A stretch of 9,350 nucleotides of DNA. It comes from DATDMG01 sp036518955 (lineage in GTDB: Bacteria > Actinomycetota > Actinomycetes > Actinomycetales > Kineosporiaceae). The stretch lies in contig DATDMG010000030.1 in assembly GCA_036518955.1 (NCBI GenBank), forward strand, positions 1-9,350, written 5' to 3'. Every line of letters starts with the position of its first letter. Within the stretch, counting starts at the first letter, position 1. The notes under the pieces were generated by a model that did no database searches, was not told the origin of the DNA, and saw nothing but the letters and a program-made list of their open reading frames with translations. Below are positions 1-6,504 of this stretch, in pieces. The translations under genes and the position numbers were made by a program.

Positions 1-379
1 CCAGGTGCGCCAATGTGGTGCGGTCCAGGACGTTGGCCAGGCTGGCGGTGGCCGCCGTCCAGACCTTGGCGAGGGTCGCTGCGCCGGCGGTGCTGGCGCC
101 GGAGCGGCGCTCGTGCTGGTCGAGGGGGCCGTCGAGGATGCGGATCACCGCGCCGACCGTGATGCGTTCGGGCGGGACGGCGAGCCCGTACCCGCCGAGG
201 ATCCCGCGACGGCTGAACACCAGGCCGGCGCGCCGCAGGTCGCTGAGGATGAGTTCGACGAACTTGCGTGGGAGTCCCTCCGCAGTGCTCAACGTCTCGA
301 CGGTGACCAGGTCTGGCCTGCGCTGGGCCAGTACGCGCAGTGCACGCAGGCCGTAGTCGGTCTTGGCGGAGACGTGCAT
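1..379 (-). CDS. Rrf2-family transcriptional regulator (3' end outside window)
   Basis: The reading frame starts at ATG 377-379 and stays open to the window edge, giving about 126 residues of a protein family that is usually 140-160 aa long. The N-terminus MHVSAKTDYGLRALRVLA is the typical Rrf2 opening. A winged helix-turn-helix follows, with the recognition region LPRKFVELILSDLRRAGLV at about residues 38-56 and the wing motif RRGILGGYGLA after it. Rrf2 proteins are dimeric DNA-binding repressors; IscR and NsrR carry Fe-S clusters, whereas CymR senses cysteine status through a partner protein. No cysteine is visible in the readable part, where cluster ligands would be expected, so a cluster-free, CymR-like type is more likely. 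It lies 75 bp downstream of cysA on the same strand, which suggests a role in regulating sulfur uptake; that role is inference. GGTGAAGG lies just before the start codon. Confidence 0.85.
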   Translation of the reverse strand, partial: MHVSAKTDYGLRALRVLAQRRPDLVTVETLSTAEGLPRKFVELILSDLRRAGLVFSRRGILGGYGLAVPPERITVGAVIRILDGPLDQHERRSGASTAGAATLAKVWTAATASLANVLDRTTLAHL

Positions 380-454
380 CGACCTTCACCCCCGAGCTCC
401 TCCCACCCCGATGCGGAAGCCGCACCGGGCCAAACCGGACCGGCCGGCCTGCGC

Positions 455-1429
455 TCACGAGGCGGCCAGCCGGGTGGCCGCCCGGTGGGTGCGCAGCCAG
501 ACCGTGCCCTGCGGTTGCAGCCCGAGGTCGTCGGCCTGGGCGCGGGTCAGCTGCACCCACGGCTGGGCGCCGCCCGGGGCCGTGCCCTCGGTGGCCAGTT
601 CGGCGCGCACCTCGAACCCGACCCGCTGCAACCGGACGACCCGGGCGGGCGTTCCCTCCGGGTGCGGATCGCGGAGCACCTCGATGTCGTGCGGGCGCAC
701 CCAGTGCCCGTCCAGCCGGGTGACCGGTCCGAGGAAGCCCATCACGAAGTCGTTCGCCGGGTGGTCGTACAGCTCCGACGGCGTCCCCACCTGCTCGATC
801 CGGCCATGGTTGATCACCACGATCTCGTCGGAGACCTCCAGCGCCTCCTCCTGGTCATGGGTGACGAACACCGTGGTCACGTTGACCTCGTCGTGCAGGT
901 TGCGCAACCAGTCCCGCAGCTCCTTGCGGACCTTGGCGTCCAGCGCGCCGAACGGCTCGTCCAGCAGCAGCACCTCCGGCTGGACGGCGAGCGCCCGGGC
1001 CAGCGCCATCCGCTGCCGCTGGCCGCCGGACAGCTGGGACGGCAGCCGGTCGGCGAACTGCTCCAGGTGGACCAGCTCCAGCAGCTCGTGGACCCGGCGG
1101 CGGATCTCGGCCTTCGGCCGCTTACGGATCTCCAGCCCGAACGCGACGTTGCGGTACACGCTCAGGTGCTTGAACGCCGCGTAGTGCTGGAACACGAAAC
1201 CCACGCTTCGCTTCTGCGGCGGCAGCCACGTCGCGTCCCGGCCCTCGATCTCCACGACACCGCGGTCGGGGTACTCCAGCCCGGCGATGATCCGCAACAG
1301 CGTCGACTTGCCGCCCCCGCTCGGCCCCAGCAACGCGGTCAGCCGGCCGGTGGGCACCTGCACGCTGACGTCGTCCAGCGCGACGAAGTCCCCGAAGTTC
1401 TTGCCGATCCCCGCCACCGAGATCCCCAT
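455..1429 (-). CDS. cysA: Sulfate/thiosulfate ABC transporter ATP-binding protein CysA
   Basis: A 324-aa ATPase that powers sulfate import on the cytoplasmic face of the CysTW permease. The nucleotide-binding domain is complete: Walker A GPSGGGKST (residues 35-43), Q-loop Gln81, signature LSGGQ (133-137), Walker B LLLDEP (154-159), D-loop GALD (161-164) and H-switch His191 in FVTHDQEEA. From about residue 235 a C-terminal beta-rich segment fits the accessory TOBE-like domain of CysA/PotA-type ATPases. I chose ATG 1427-1429 because the ABC fold begins directly after it (MGISVAGIGKNFG) and because it forms a TGATG overlap with the cysW stop codon. AAGGAG lies about 8-10 nt upstream, inside the end of cysW. 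A longer open frame reaching position 1675 is only an antisense-style extension over cysW. The ATPase sequence alone does not prove sulfate as substrate; the neighbouring genes do. Confidence 0.95.
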   Translation of the reverse strand: MGISVAGIGKNFGDFVALDDVSVQVPTGRLTALLGPSGGGKSTLLRIIAGLEYPDRGVVEIEGRDATWLPPQKRSVGFVFQHYAAFKHLSVYRNVAFGLEIRKRPKAEIRRRVHELLELVHLEQFADRLPSQLSGGQRQRMALARALAVQPEVLLLDEPFGALDAKVRKELRDWLRNLHDEVNVTTVFVTHDQEEALEVSDEIVVINHGRIEQVGTPSELYDHPANDFVMGFLGPVTRLDGHWVRPHDIEVLRDPHPEGTPARVVRLQRVGFEVRAELATEGTAPGGAQPWVQLTRAQADDLGLQPQGTVWLRTHRAATRLAAS

Positions 1430-2340
1430 CAGGCCCTCTCCTTCGGACGCAGCCAGGCAATCAGCACGATGAACACGACCGAGGTGAGCATCAACGCGAA
1501 CGCGGCGGTGAACCCCGCCTGCTCGGCCGCCGGCCCGAACTCGGCATAGCTGTCGTTGACGAACAGCGTCGGCGTCTGCGACTGGCCCGCGACACTCCCG
1601 CTCACCACCCGCACCGCCCCGAACTCCCCCAACGACCGCGCCAGGCTCAACACCACCCCGTACGCCAGCGCCCACCGGATCGTCGGCAACGTGATCCGCA
1701 CGAACCGCTGCCCGGCGCTCGCGCCCAGCGACTGCGCCGCCTGGTCCTGCTCGATCCCCGCCTCCTCCAGCACCGGCACGACCTCACGGACCACCAGCGG
1801 AAGCGCGACGATCACCGTTGCCAGCACGATCCCCGGGGTCGCGAAGACGATCTGCACCCCGTGCGCCTCCAGGCCACGGCCAAGCCACCCGGTGCGCCCG
1901 TAGACCAGGACCAACGCAACCCCGATCACCACCGGCGACACCGACACCGGCAGGTCGATCACGGCGTTCAGCAGACGCCGCCCCGGGAACCGGTACCGCG
2001 CGAGCAGGATCGAGATCCCCACCCCGAACACCGTGTTGATCACCACCGACGCGACCGCGACGAACGCCCCCAACCGCGCGGCCGCCAGGAAGTCCTCCCC
2101 ACCCAGCACATCGAGCACCGGCCCCAGCCCGTGCGCGAACGTGTGCCACGCGATCGTGACGACCGGCAGCGCGACCAGGGCCACGACGTAGCCCACAGCG
2201 ATCAGGCGCAGCACACGCCGCGCCGCCGTCCGCCGCCCCCGGTGGGCACGGCCCCGCGCGCCGCCGGCCGGTCGACGCACCCCGGCCGCAGCACCGCCCC
2301 GCCCGCTGACGGCCGAGGTGACGACCACGGTGTCAGCCAC
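1429..2340 (-). CDS. cysW: Sulfate ABC transporter permease CysW
   Basis: About 303 aa. An integral-membrane subunit of the sulfate importer and partner of CysT. Several hydrophobic spans are evident, beginning with LIAVGYVVALVALPVVTIAW and ending with FTAAFALMLTSVVFIVLIAWL. The cytoplasmic EAA loop that docks CysA is readable at about residues 199-219 (DQAAQSLGASAGQRFVRITLP), followed by the family-typical LARSLGEFGAVRVVSGS segment. I prefer the GTG at 2338-2340: it overlaps the cysT stop by 8 nt and has AGGTGG six bases upstream. A TTG at 2362-2364 would add eight residues. The N-terminus before the first span is unusually rich in Arg, Ala and Gly, so it is positively charged and likely cytoplasmic. 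The 3' end overlaps the cysA start by one base. Confidence 0.93.
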   Translation of the reverse strand: MADTVVVTSAVSGRGGAAAGVRRPAGGARGRAHRGRRTAARRVLRLIAVGYVVALVALPVVTIAWHTFAHGLGPVLDVLGGEDFLAAARLGAFVAVASVVINTVFGVGISILLARYRFPGRRLLNAVIDLPVSVSPVVIGVALVLVYGRTGWLGRGLEAHGVQIVFATPGIVLATVIVALPLVVREVVPVLEEAGIEQDQAAQSLGASAGQRFVRITLPTIRWALAYGVVLSLARSLGEFGAVRVVSGSVAGQSQTPTLFVNDSYAEFGPAAEQAGFTAAFALMLTSVVFIVLIAWLRPKERA

Positions 2341-3220
2341 GGCGCGCCACCTGCCGCTGCACAACGTCCAACAGGACCAGGACGACGATCGCCACGGCCA
2401 GCAGCACAGTGGCCACCGCCGCGGCCCCGGCCTGGTCGCCCGCCTCGATCTGCTTCAGGACATACGCGGACGAAACCTCGGTACGGCCCACCAGGTTCCC
2501 CGAGATCAGGATCACCGAGCCGTACTCCCCCAACGCCCGGGCGAACGCCAACGCGGCACCGGACAGCACAGCCGGCGCGATCACCGGCAGCACGATCCGC
2601 CGGAACGTCGTCACCCCGCTTGCACCCAGGGACGCCGCAGCCTCCTCCACATCCCGCTCCATATCCATCAGCACCGGCTGCACCGAACGCACCACGAACG
2701 GCAACGTCACGAACAACAGGGCCAGGAACACCCCCTGCCGGGTCCCCACCAGATTGACCCCGAACGGGCCCTGCGGCCCGTACAACGAGATCAACACCAG
2801 CCCGGCGACGATCGTCGGCAACGCGAACGGGACATCGATCACGACCTCCAACAGACGCTTGCCCCAGAAACTGTCCCGCACCAACACCCACGCCACCAAC
2901 GTCCCCACCACCATGTTCACCACGGTCGCCGCCAACGCCGCCCCCACCGACAACTCGATCGTGCCGAGCGCCTCCCGGGACGTCACAGCGTCCGCGAACC
3001 CCGCCGCGCCACCGCCGGCCGCCGTCACGACAACGGCCGCGATCGGCAACCCCACGACCAGCGACAGCCACAGCACCCCCAGACCCAACCCCAGGGCCGG
3101 CCCGGCACCCAACCGCCCGGAGAAGGCCACCCGAGGCCTCTTCCGAACACTCCCCCGACTCGCGCCGGGCGCGGACGCCCGCGCAGGAGCCGGGGCACCA
3201 ACCTCCGGCGCCATGCTCAT
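2333..3220 (-). CDS. cysT: Sulfate ABC transporter permease CysT
   Basis: About 295 aa. The second transmembrane subunit of the sulfate importer. The protein shows a hydrophobic first span (LGLGVLWLSLVVGLPIAAVVV), the CysT-type segment VIDVPFALPTIVAGLVLISLYG, and an EAA loop at about residues 192-212 (EEAAASLGASGVTTFRRIVLP), then FARALGEYGSVILISGN. It ends in a hydrophobic helix and a short basic tail. ATG 3218-3220 sits 7 nt after the sbp stop codon; a second in-frame ATG two codons later (3212-3214) is equally possible. No strong Shine-Dalgarno is visible, so reinitiation after sbp translation is likely. The open frame extends upstream to 3298, but that part overlaps sbp and has no family resemblance. 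The first 35 or so residues are Ala/Pro/Arg-rich and probably disordered and cytoplasmic. Confidence 0.93.
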   Translation of the reverse strand: MSMAPEVGAPAPARASAPGASRGSVRKRPRVAFSGRLGAGPALGLGLGVLWLSLVVGLPIAAVVVTAAGGGAAGFADAVTSREALGTIELSVGAALAATVVNMVVGTLVAWVLVRDSFWGKRLLEVVIDVPFALPTIVAGLVLISLYGPQGPFGVNLVGTRQGVFLALLFVTLPFVVRSVQPVLMDMERDVEEAAASLGASGVTTFRRIVLPVIAPAVLSGAALAFARALGEYGSVILISGNLVGRTEVSSAYVLKQIEAGDQAGAAAVATVLLAVAIVVLVLLDVVQRQVARRG

Positions 3221-3227
3221 GCCCGGC

Positions 3228-4286
3228 TCATGCCCGCAACTGAGGGACAAGGCCCTTACCGGTGTCGAACAGCAGCGCATTGACCGCCTTCCACCCACCC
3301 AGACTGTCCACCGTGATCAGGTTCGCCACCTTCGGGAACGGGTTCGCCGGATCAGTCGCGCCCTTCACCCCGCTGATCGTCACGGTGTCGTCCACCGGCC
3401 GGAAGCCCTTGCTGCCGAGAATCTTCTGACCATCCACGCTCTCCACGAACGCCAGGAAGTCCTTGGCCCTGGCCGGCGCGCTCTTGGTCACCGCCGCCGG
3501 ATTCTCGATCAGCACCGTCGTGTCCGGGACGACGTAGTCCAACCCCACCCCGGCGGCGCGAGCCGCGATCGCCTCGTTCTCATACGAGATCAGCACGTCA
3601 CCGGTCCCCTTCACGAACGCATCGGTCGCGGTACGGCCACTCTCGTTCCAACTCACCACGTTCTTCACGAACCCAGCCAGGTAGGTCTTGGCCGCAGCGA
3701 CGTCCTTCGTGGCACCCAAAGCCTGACCATAAGCAGCCAGCAGGTTCCACTTCGCCGACCCCGACGTGCCGGGGTCGGCCGTCACGATCCCCACCCCCGG
3801 CCTGACAAGATCGGCCCAGCCCTTGATGCCCTTGGGATTGCCCGCGCGGACAGCAATGACCACCACCGAACGGGAGGCAACCCCCTTGGCCGGCCCAGCG
3901 TTCCAGCTCGGGTCCACCAGCCCCGCCTTCACCACATTATCCAGGTCCGGCTGCAGCGAGAACGCCACGACGTCCGCCTTCTGCCCCGCGATCACCGCCC
4001 GGCTCTGGGCACCACTCGCCCCATACGATGCCTTGAACGTCGTACCCGCACCGCCCGGCGTCCCGGCGAACGCCGCACCGAGCGCATCATAGGCCGACTT
4101 GATCACCGAGAAGCCGACGATGTCGAGCTTCGTGGCCGTGGCCGTGGCCGAAGCCGCGCCCGAACCAGACGACCCCGACCCACTCGTCGAACCCGAACCC
4201 CCACACCCGGCCACACCGACGGCAGCCGCCAACACCGCCCCACACAGACCGAACACACGGCGCCGGGACATCACATTCAGATCCAT
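3228..4286 (-). CDS. sbp: Sulfate-binding lipoprotein of the CysTWA importer
   Basis: 352 aa. The extracytoplasmic receptor that captures sulfate (or thiosulfate) and delivers it to CysTW. It has a lipoprotein signal: basic MSRRR, hydrophobic stretch, and lipobox VAGC at residues 25-28, so Cys28 would be the lipidated N-terminus. A Gly/Ser/Ala/Thr linker (29-52) follows. The mature domain carries hallmarks of the sulfate-binding family: SYGASGAQSRAV (87-98), ADVVAFSLQPDLD (104-116), and TADPGTSGSAKWNLL (169-183), the last two being conserved ligand-side segments. ATG 4284-4286 is chosen because GAGGAG lies 6 nt upstream and the signal peptide follows directly; the ATG five codons later is a weaker alternative, and longer starts run into the leader. 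It is the first gene of the operon. Molybdate-binding proteins are related but shorter, and the YGASG signature favours sulfate. Confidence 0.93.
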   Translation of the reverse strand: MDLNVMSRRRVFGLCGAVLAAAVGVAGCGGSGSTSGSGSSGSGAASATATATKLDIVGFSVIKSAYDALGAAFAGTPGGAGTTFKASYGASGAQSRAVIAGQKADVVAFSLQPDLDNVVKAGLVDPSWNAGPAKGVASRSVVVIAVRAGNPKGIKGWADLVRPGVGIVTADPGTSGSAKWNLLAAYGQALGATKDVAAAKTYLAGFVKNVVSWNESGRTATDAFVKGTGDVLISYENEAIAARAAGVGLDYVVPDTTVLIENPAAVTKSAPARAKDFLAFVESVDGQKILGSKGFRPVDDTVTISGVKGATDPANPFPKVANLITVDSLGGWKAVNALLFDTGKGLVPQLRA

Positions 4287-4380
4287 CACAGACTCCTCGC
4301 GGTGGGCCATCGAACGCGATACAACAATATCGATCTGGTCGGTCGAGATTATCAGGAATAGCCTCGTGGTACCACCCACC
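4287..4380 (-). promoter_or_regulatory. AT-richer leader/promoter region of the sulfate operon
   Basis: This segment upstream of sbp is distinctly richer in A/T than its surroundings, especially 4311-4362. On the minus strand it contains GATAAT (a possible -10 element, around 4348-4353) without a convincing -35 box. It also has a perfect 10-bp palindrome GTGGTACCAC (4366-4375) and the complementary pair GGTGGG (4375-4380) and CCCACC (4301-4306), the latter beside the ribosome binding site. It probably holds the promoter or the regulated leader of the operon. The exact transcription start cannot be placed from sequence. Confidence 0.4.
4293..4298 (-). promoter_or_regulatory. Ribosome binding site of sbp
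   Basis: On the minus strand GAGGAG precedes ATG 4284-4286 with a 6-nt spacer. It decides the start among several in-frame ATG codons. Two bases upstream of it lies CCCACC (4301-4306), which is complementary to GGTGGG at 4375-4380 in the same leader. Confidence 0.75.
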
Positions 4381-4592
4381 TGCGGAACCCGCTCGCCCCA
4401 GCCGGACGTTGGCGGGGGCGGGCGGTCGTGGGCTGCCCGGCCCCGGCCGCGAAAAGGCCGCCTCGGCGACCCCGGGGTTCCGCACGGCAGGGGCGACTGG
4501 ACAGAGAACAGAAAGACCGGACCACCCCCTCATCCGTGGGCAGTCGGGGCGGGAGGCGGTCGGGCCACCCTTCCACGTCCTCGGCCCTGCCG
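4381..4592. other. Two adjacent domains closed by inverted repeats (possible structured RNA or operator)
   Basis: Domain 1 is closed by the perfect 10-bp inverted repeat TGCGGAACCC (4381-4390) with GGGTTCCGCA (4475-4484). Inside it are CCCC-A-GCC/GGC-GGGG (4396-4403 with 4411-4417, one bulged A, 7-nt loop) and CGGCC/GGCCG (4444-4448 with 4456-4460, 7-nt loop). Domain 2 starts at the very next base: the perfect 8-bp repeat CGGCAGGG (4485-4492) with CCCTGCCG (4585-4592), enclosing CGACTG/CAGTCG (4494-4499 with 4541-4546). No reading frame here looks like a protein. The region lies between divergent genes and could be the leader of the sulfate operon (minus strand) or of the gene at 4705. GC-rich DNA makes chance stems common, so the function is unproven. 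From 4593 to 4704 I see only scattered ACCGAC motifs. Confidence 0.4.
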
Positions 4593-4704
4593 CGTAACCA
4601 TCCACGACGCCCCTCGTAGGACCCACCGAAGCCTGGCCGTGACCGAGGGGGCTCACCGACCGGCAGGCGACCGACCGTGGACCGACGCGAAGCGGAGCCG
4701 CACG

Positions 4705-5292
4705 ATGACCTCACCAGAGGCTCAGGCAGTACGGGACACACCCCAGATCCTCACGTTGGTCCAGCAGGCGCTGAACGACTTCGAGGCCGCCTCCTTGTCC
4801 AGCAGCATCCGGAGGTCCATCCGAATCGCCAACCTCCTGGGGGATTCCCAGACGGCCGTACGACTGTCCCTGGAGGTCAGGTCGCATGGTGGCGCGAAGT
4901 TCATGCAGAGTGCCAATCTGATGAAGTACTACCTCCCGGCCTCGGACGGTTCCGCAGACCCGCACAGCTCGGCCGGGAGAGCGCTGGAGGAGTACATCAA
5001 GGACCGCTCCCCGAGCAAGACCGAGATGGTGTGGTGCCACACCATCTCCGAGCTGGAGGATCTGGCCTCCAAGTCCAGCGTCGAGGAGGGAGTTCCGAGC
5101 CAGATTCTGGAGTGGCGGTTCATCGCCAGGCAGATCGTGGAACGCACGCTGAACCAGACCTTTGCGCTGCTCTGTCGATGGGAGCGCGAGTTCACCCACG
5201 CGCATACCCACGAGGAGGTCTACGCTGGCTACTCTCAGCAGCCTTCGTCCTTCGTGCGCGACGACACGCTCCGAGAACTGGAATCGCAATAA
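4705..5292 (+). CDS. Hypothetical protein, AbiTii-like N-terminal domain
   Basis: 195 aa. ATG 4705-4707 is preceded by GGAG with a 7-nt spacer; the open frame continues far upstream, but that part runs through non-coding DNA. Residues 13-60 (PQILTLVQQALNDFEAASLSSSIRRSIRIANLLGDSQTAVRLSLEV, in part) match the pattern I know from AbiTii domains: a short helix, then 'LS..LRK...IA..LG......L..E'. Those domains occur in abortive-infection and other defence proteins. The remainder (about 100-195) is mostly helical, with two Trp-containing segments (MVWCHTISELEDLA, LEWRFIARQIVERTLNQTFALLCRWEREF) that I do not recognise. No signal peptide or membrane span is visible. The coding sequence has noticeably more A/T and less G/C-biased codons than the flanking genes, consistent with recent transfer. 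The family call is from pattern memory; no enzymatic function can be assigned. The gene stands alone, divergent from the sulfate operon. Confidence 0.6.
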   Translation: MTSPEAQAVRDTPQILTLVQQALNDFEAASLSSSIRRSIRIANLLGDSQTAVRLSLEVRSHGGAKFMQSANLMKYYLPASDGSADPHSSAGRALEEYIKDRSPSKTEMVWCHTISELEDLASKSSVEEGVPSQILEWRFIARQIVERTLNQTFALLCRWEREFTHAHTHEEVYAGYSQQPSSFVRDDTLRELESQ

Positions 5293-5384
5293 CCTCGCCC
5301 CTCGGGGCCGCTTCAGCTGCCAAGCCGCGGCTGCAGGGCAGCAGCTTCCGGTAGGCGCGGTCCCGGACAATGGTCACCTCGAGC

Positions 5385-5416
5385 ATCGTCGTCCAGTGCG
5401 ATCGTCGTCCAGTGCG
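5385..5416. repeat. Perfect 16-bp tandem duplication
   Basis: ATCGTCGTCCAGTGCG occurs twice head to tail (5385-5400 and 5401-5416). It lies just beyond the point where similarity to the MerR family ends (about 5447), in a 154-bp stretch (5293-5446) with no gene that I recognise. It probably marks a rearrangement or slippage event at the truncated end of the MerR pseudogene. Confidence 0.85.
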
Positions 5417-5446
5417 CATGGGGACGGCAGTATCACAGAGCTCCCC

Positions 5447-5954
5447 GCGAACGATTTCCGGGTTGGCCAGCTGGGCCACCTTGTCGGTCATGAGCTCCGG
5501 GATCGCTTCAGGATATCGCGCCGCCATCAGGATCCAGGCATCTCGCTCCGGCTCGACGATCGCCTCGGGCGCCCGGTGGCACGGAGCCTGTCCAGGTAGT
5601 CGACCACCTCCGTGGGGAGAGCCGACGAATCACTGGTGCCCAGCTGCGCGATCCGCCGGCGGTGCTCCCGGAGCGCCCGGATCTGCGCGCGCGGTTGCCG
5701 GATCTGCGCGCGCGGTTGCCGGTCGATCTCGGTGGTCGCGGTGGCGAACGTCCGGGGTCGGCGTCGAGCAGCACGCGGACCTGGGCCAGCGGGACGCCGG
5801 CCTCGGCCAGAGTGCGGATCCGGATCAGCCGCACGACCGCGGCGTCGTCGTACGTCCGGCAGCCGGAGGCGTCGCGCTCCCACTCCGGGAGCAGCCCGAT
5901 CTGGTGGTAGTGCCGCACCGTGCCGATGGTCTCCCCGGCATAGAAGCGATCCAC
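5447..5954 (-). pseudogene. MerR-family regulator, frameshifted and truncated
   Basis: Three consecutive frames together read as one MerR protein. Frame A (5954 to about 5752) gives the DNA-binding part, GTVRHYHQIGLLPEWERDAS, then CRTYDDAAVVRLIRIRTLAEAG and VPLAQVRVLLDADP. Frame B (about 5749 to 5572) gives the coiled coil and FATATTEIDRQ...LREHRRRIAQL, then SALPTEVVDYLDRLRATG. Frame C (about 5570 to 5447) gives APEAIVEPERDAWILMAARY, then PEAIPELMTDKVAQLANPEIVR. Each junction is explained by loss of one base, near 5750 and near 5571. The usual first helix (such as MRIGELARR) is missing from the start, and similarity stops after NPEIVR, so roughly the C-terminal third of the usual ligand-sensing part is gone. 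The frame-A start is a GTG without a good ribosome site. A 21-bp in-frame duplication lies in the coiled coil. Intact relatives repress or activate neighbouring genes; here control of the SRPBCC/SDR genes upstream is inferred only from position. Sequencing errors could mimic the two frameshifts but not the missing ends. Confidence 0.8.
5681..5722. repeat. 21-bp perfect tandem duplication inside the MerR pseudogene
   Basis: Two head-to-tail copies of a 21-bp unit, 5681-5701 and 5702-5722. On the minus strand, in the coiled-coil frame, it encodes RQPRAQI twice, so one seven-residue heptad is duplicated without a frame change. Confidence 0.9.
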
Positions 5955-5992
5955 GTATCGGTGCTGACACCGATCGCTGCCGAGACAGCGGG

Positions 5993-6406
5993 TCAGGGGT
6001 CGGCGCGCTCCATCAGGCGCTTGAGCCTGCTGAGGTCCCTGAGCACGGCCCTCGCATCGCGCTCGAAGTCCTCGGCACTCATCCCGGGCTGACGACGAAC
6101 GGTGAACACCACCTCGCAGCCCGTCCCGTCAGCGATCACTCGCATCGGGTTGTAGAAGCTCTGGCCCGAGACGAGTGTCACGTGGTGATCCAATACGCCG
6201 AACTGGTTTCTTGGCGCGAAACTCACCGCTGCCCGACCCATCGGTGAATCCACGATCCACCGCCCATCGACCTCCTCGGCGGAGCAGGCCAGCCCCGGAG
6301 CCCATTCAGGCAGGTTGAGGCCGTTCGACGCGTAGTCGTAGACCTTCTGCGCCGACCGGTCGATGTGCGTACTGAGATGCCGAGACTCCCCTGTCGCAGC
6401 GTTCAC
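5993..6406 (-). CDS. SRPBCC family protein
   Basis: 137 aa if started at GTG 6404-6406. The fold family (START/Bet v 1-like, helix-grip) forms a deep hydrophobic cavity for lipids, polyketides or other hydrophobic ligands; members act as cyclases, binding proteins or stress-response factors. The sequence fits a small actinobacterial subgroup: RHLSTHIDRSAQKVYDYASN at the N-terminus, NLPEWAPGLA, then SPMGRAAVSFAPRNQFGVLDHHVTL in the strands, NPMRVIADGTGCEVVFTVRRQPGMS, and the long C-terminal helix DFERDARAVLRDLSRLKRLME. The start is chosen because family members begin a few residues before RHLS; no strong ribosome site is visible and the frame is open much further upstream, so it is uncertain. 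It lies 98 bp after the SDR gene and 38 bp before the frame of the MerR pseudogene, all on one strand. The ligand is unknown. Confidence 0.8.
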   Translation of the reverse strand: MNAATGESRHLSTHIDRSAQKVYDYASNGLNLPEWAPGLACSAEEVDGRWIVDSPMGRAAVSFAPRNQFGVLDHHVTLVSGQSFYNPMRVIADGTGCEVVFTVRRQPGMSAEDFERDARAVLRDLSRLKRLMERADP

Positions 6407-6504
6407 CGTCGCGATGCTACCGACGGCCGCGGGCGATGCCCGGGTCGAGAGGACCACCGGCTCGCACAATACGACGAGCAGGCGGGCGGGCGCCTCGGCG
6501 CGAG

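Noticed and set aside
5..1549. 514-codon open frame on the plus strand opposite cysA
   Set aside because: Its product has no family features and mirrors the codon bias of the real cysA/cysW genes on the other strand; it is a GC-driven shadow.
4099..4704. Upstream extension of the AbiTii-like gene frame to 4099
   Set aside because: The extension overlaps the sbp signal-peptide region and the intergenic structures, has no protein character, and the ATG at 4705 has its own ribosome site.
5301..5345. Terminator hairpin after the AbiTii-like gene (GCTGCC/GGCAGC at 5316-5321 and 5337-5342)
   Set aside because: The stem is short and no T-run follows on either strand; factor-independent termination cannot be supported.
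5192..5446. Continuation of the third MerR frame across the end of the AbiTii-like gene
   Set aside because: After NPEIVR the translation no longer resembles MerR proteins and it overlaps a gene on the opposite strand, so I end the pseudogene at 5447.
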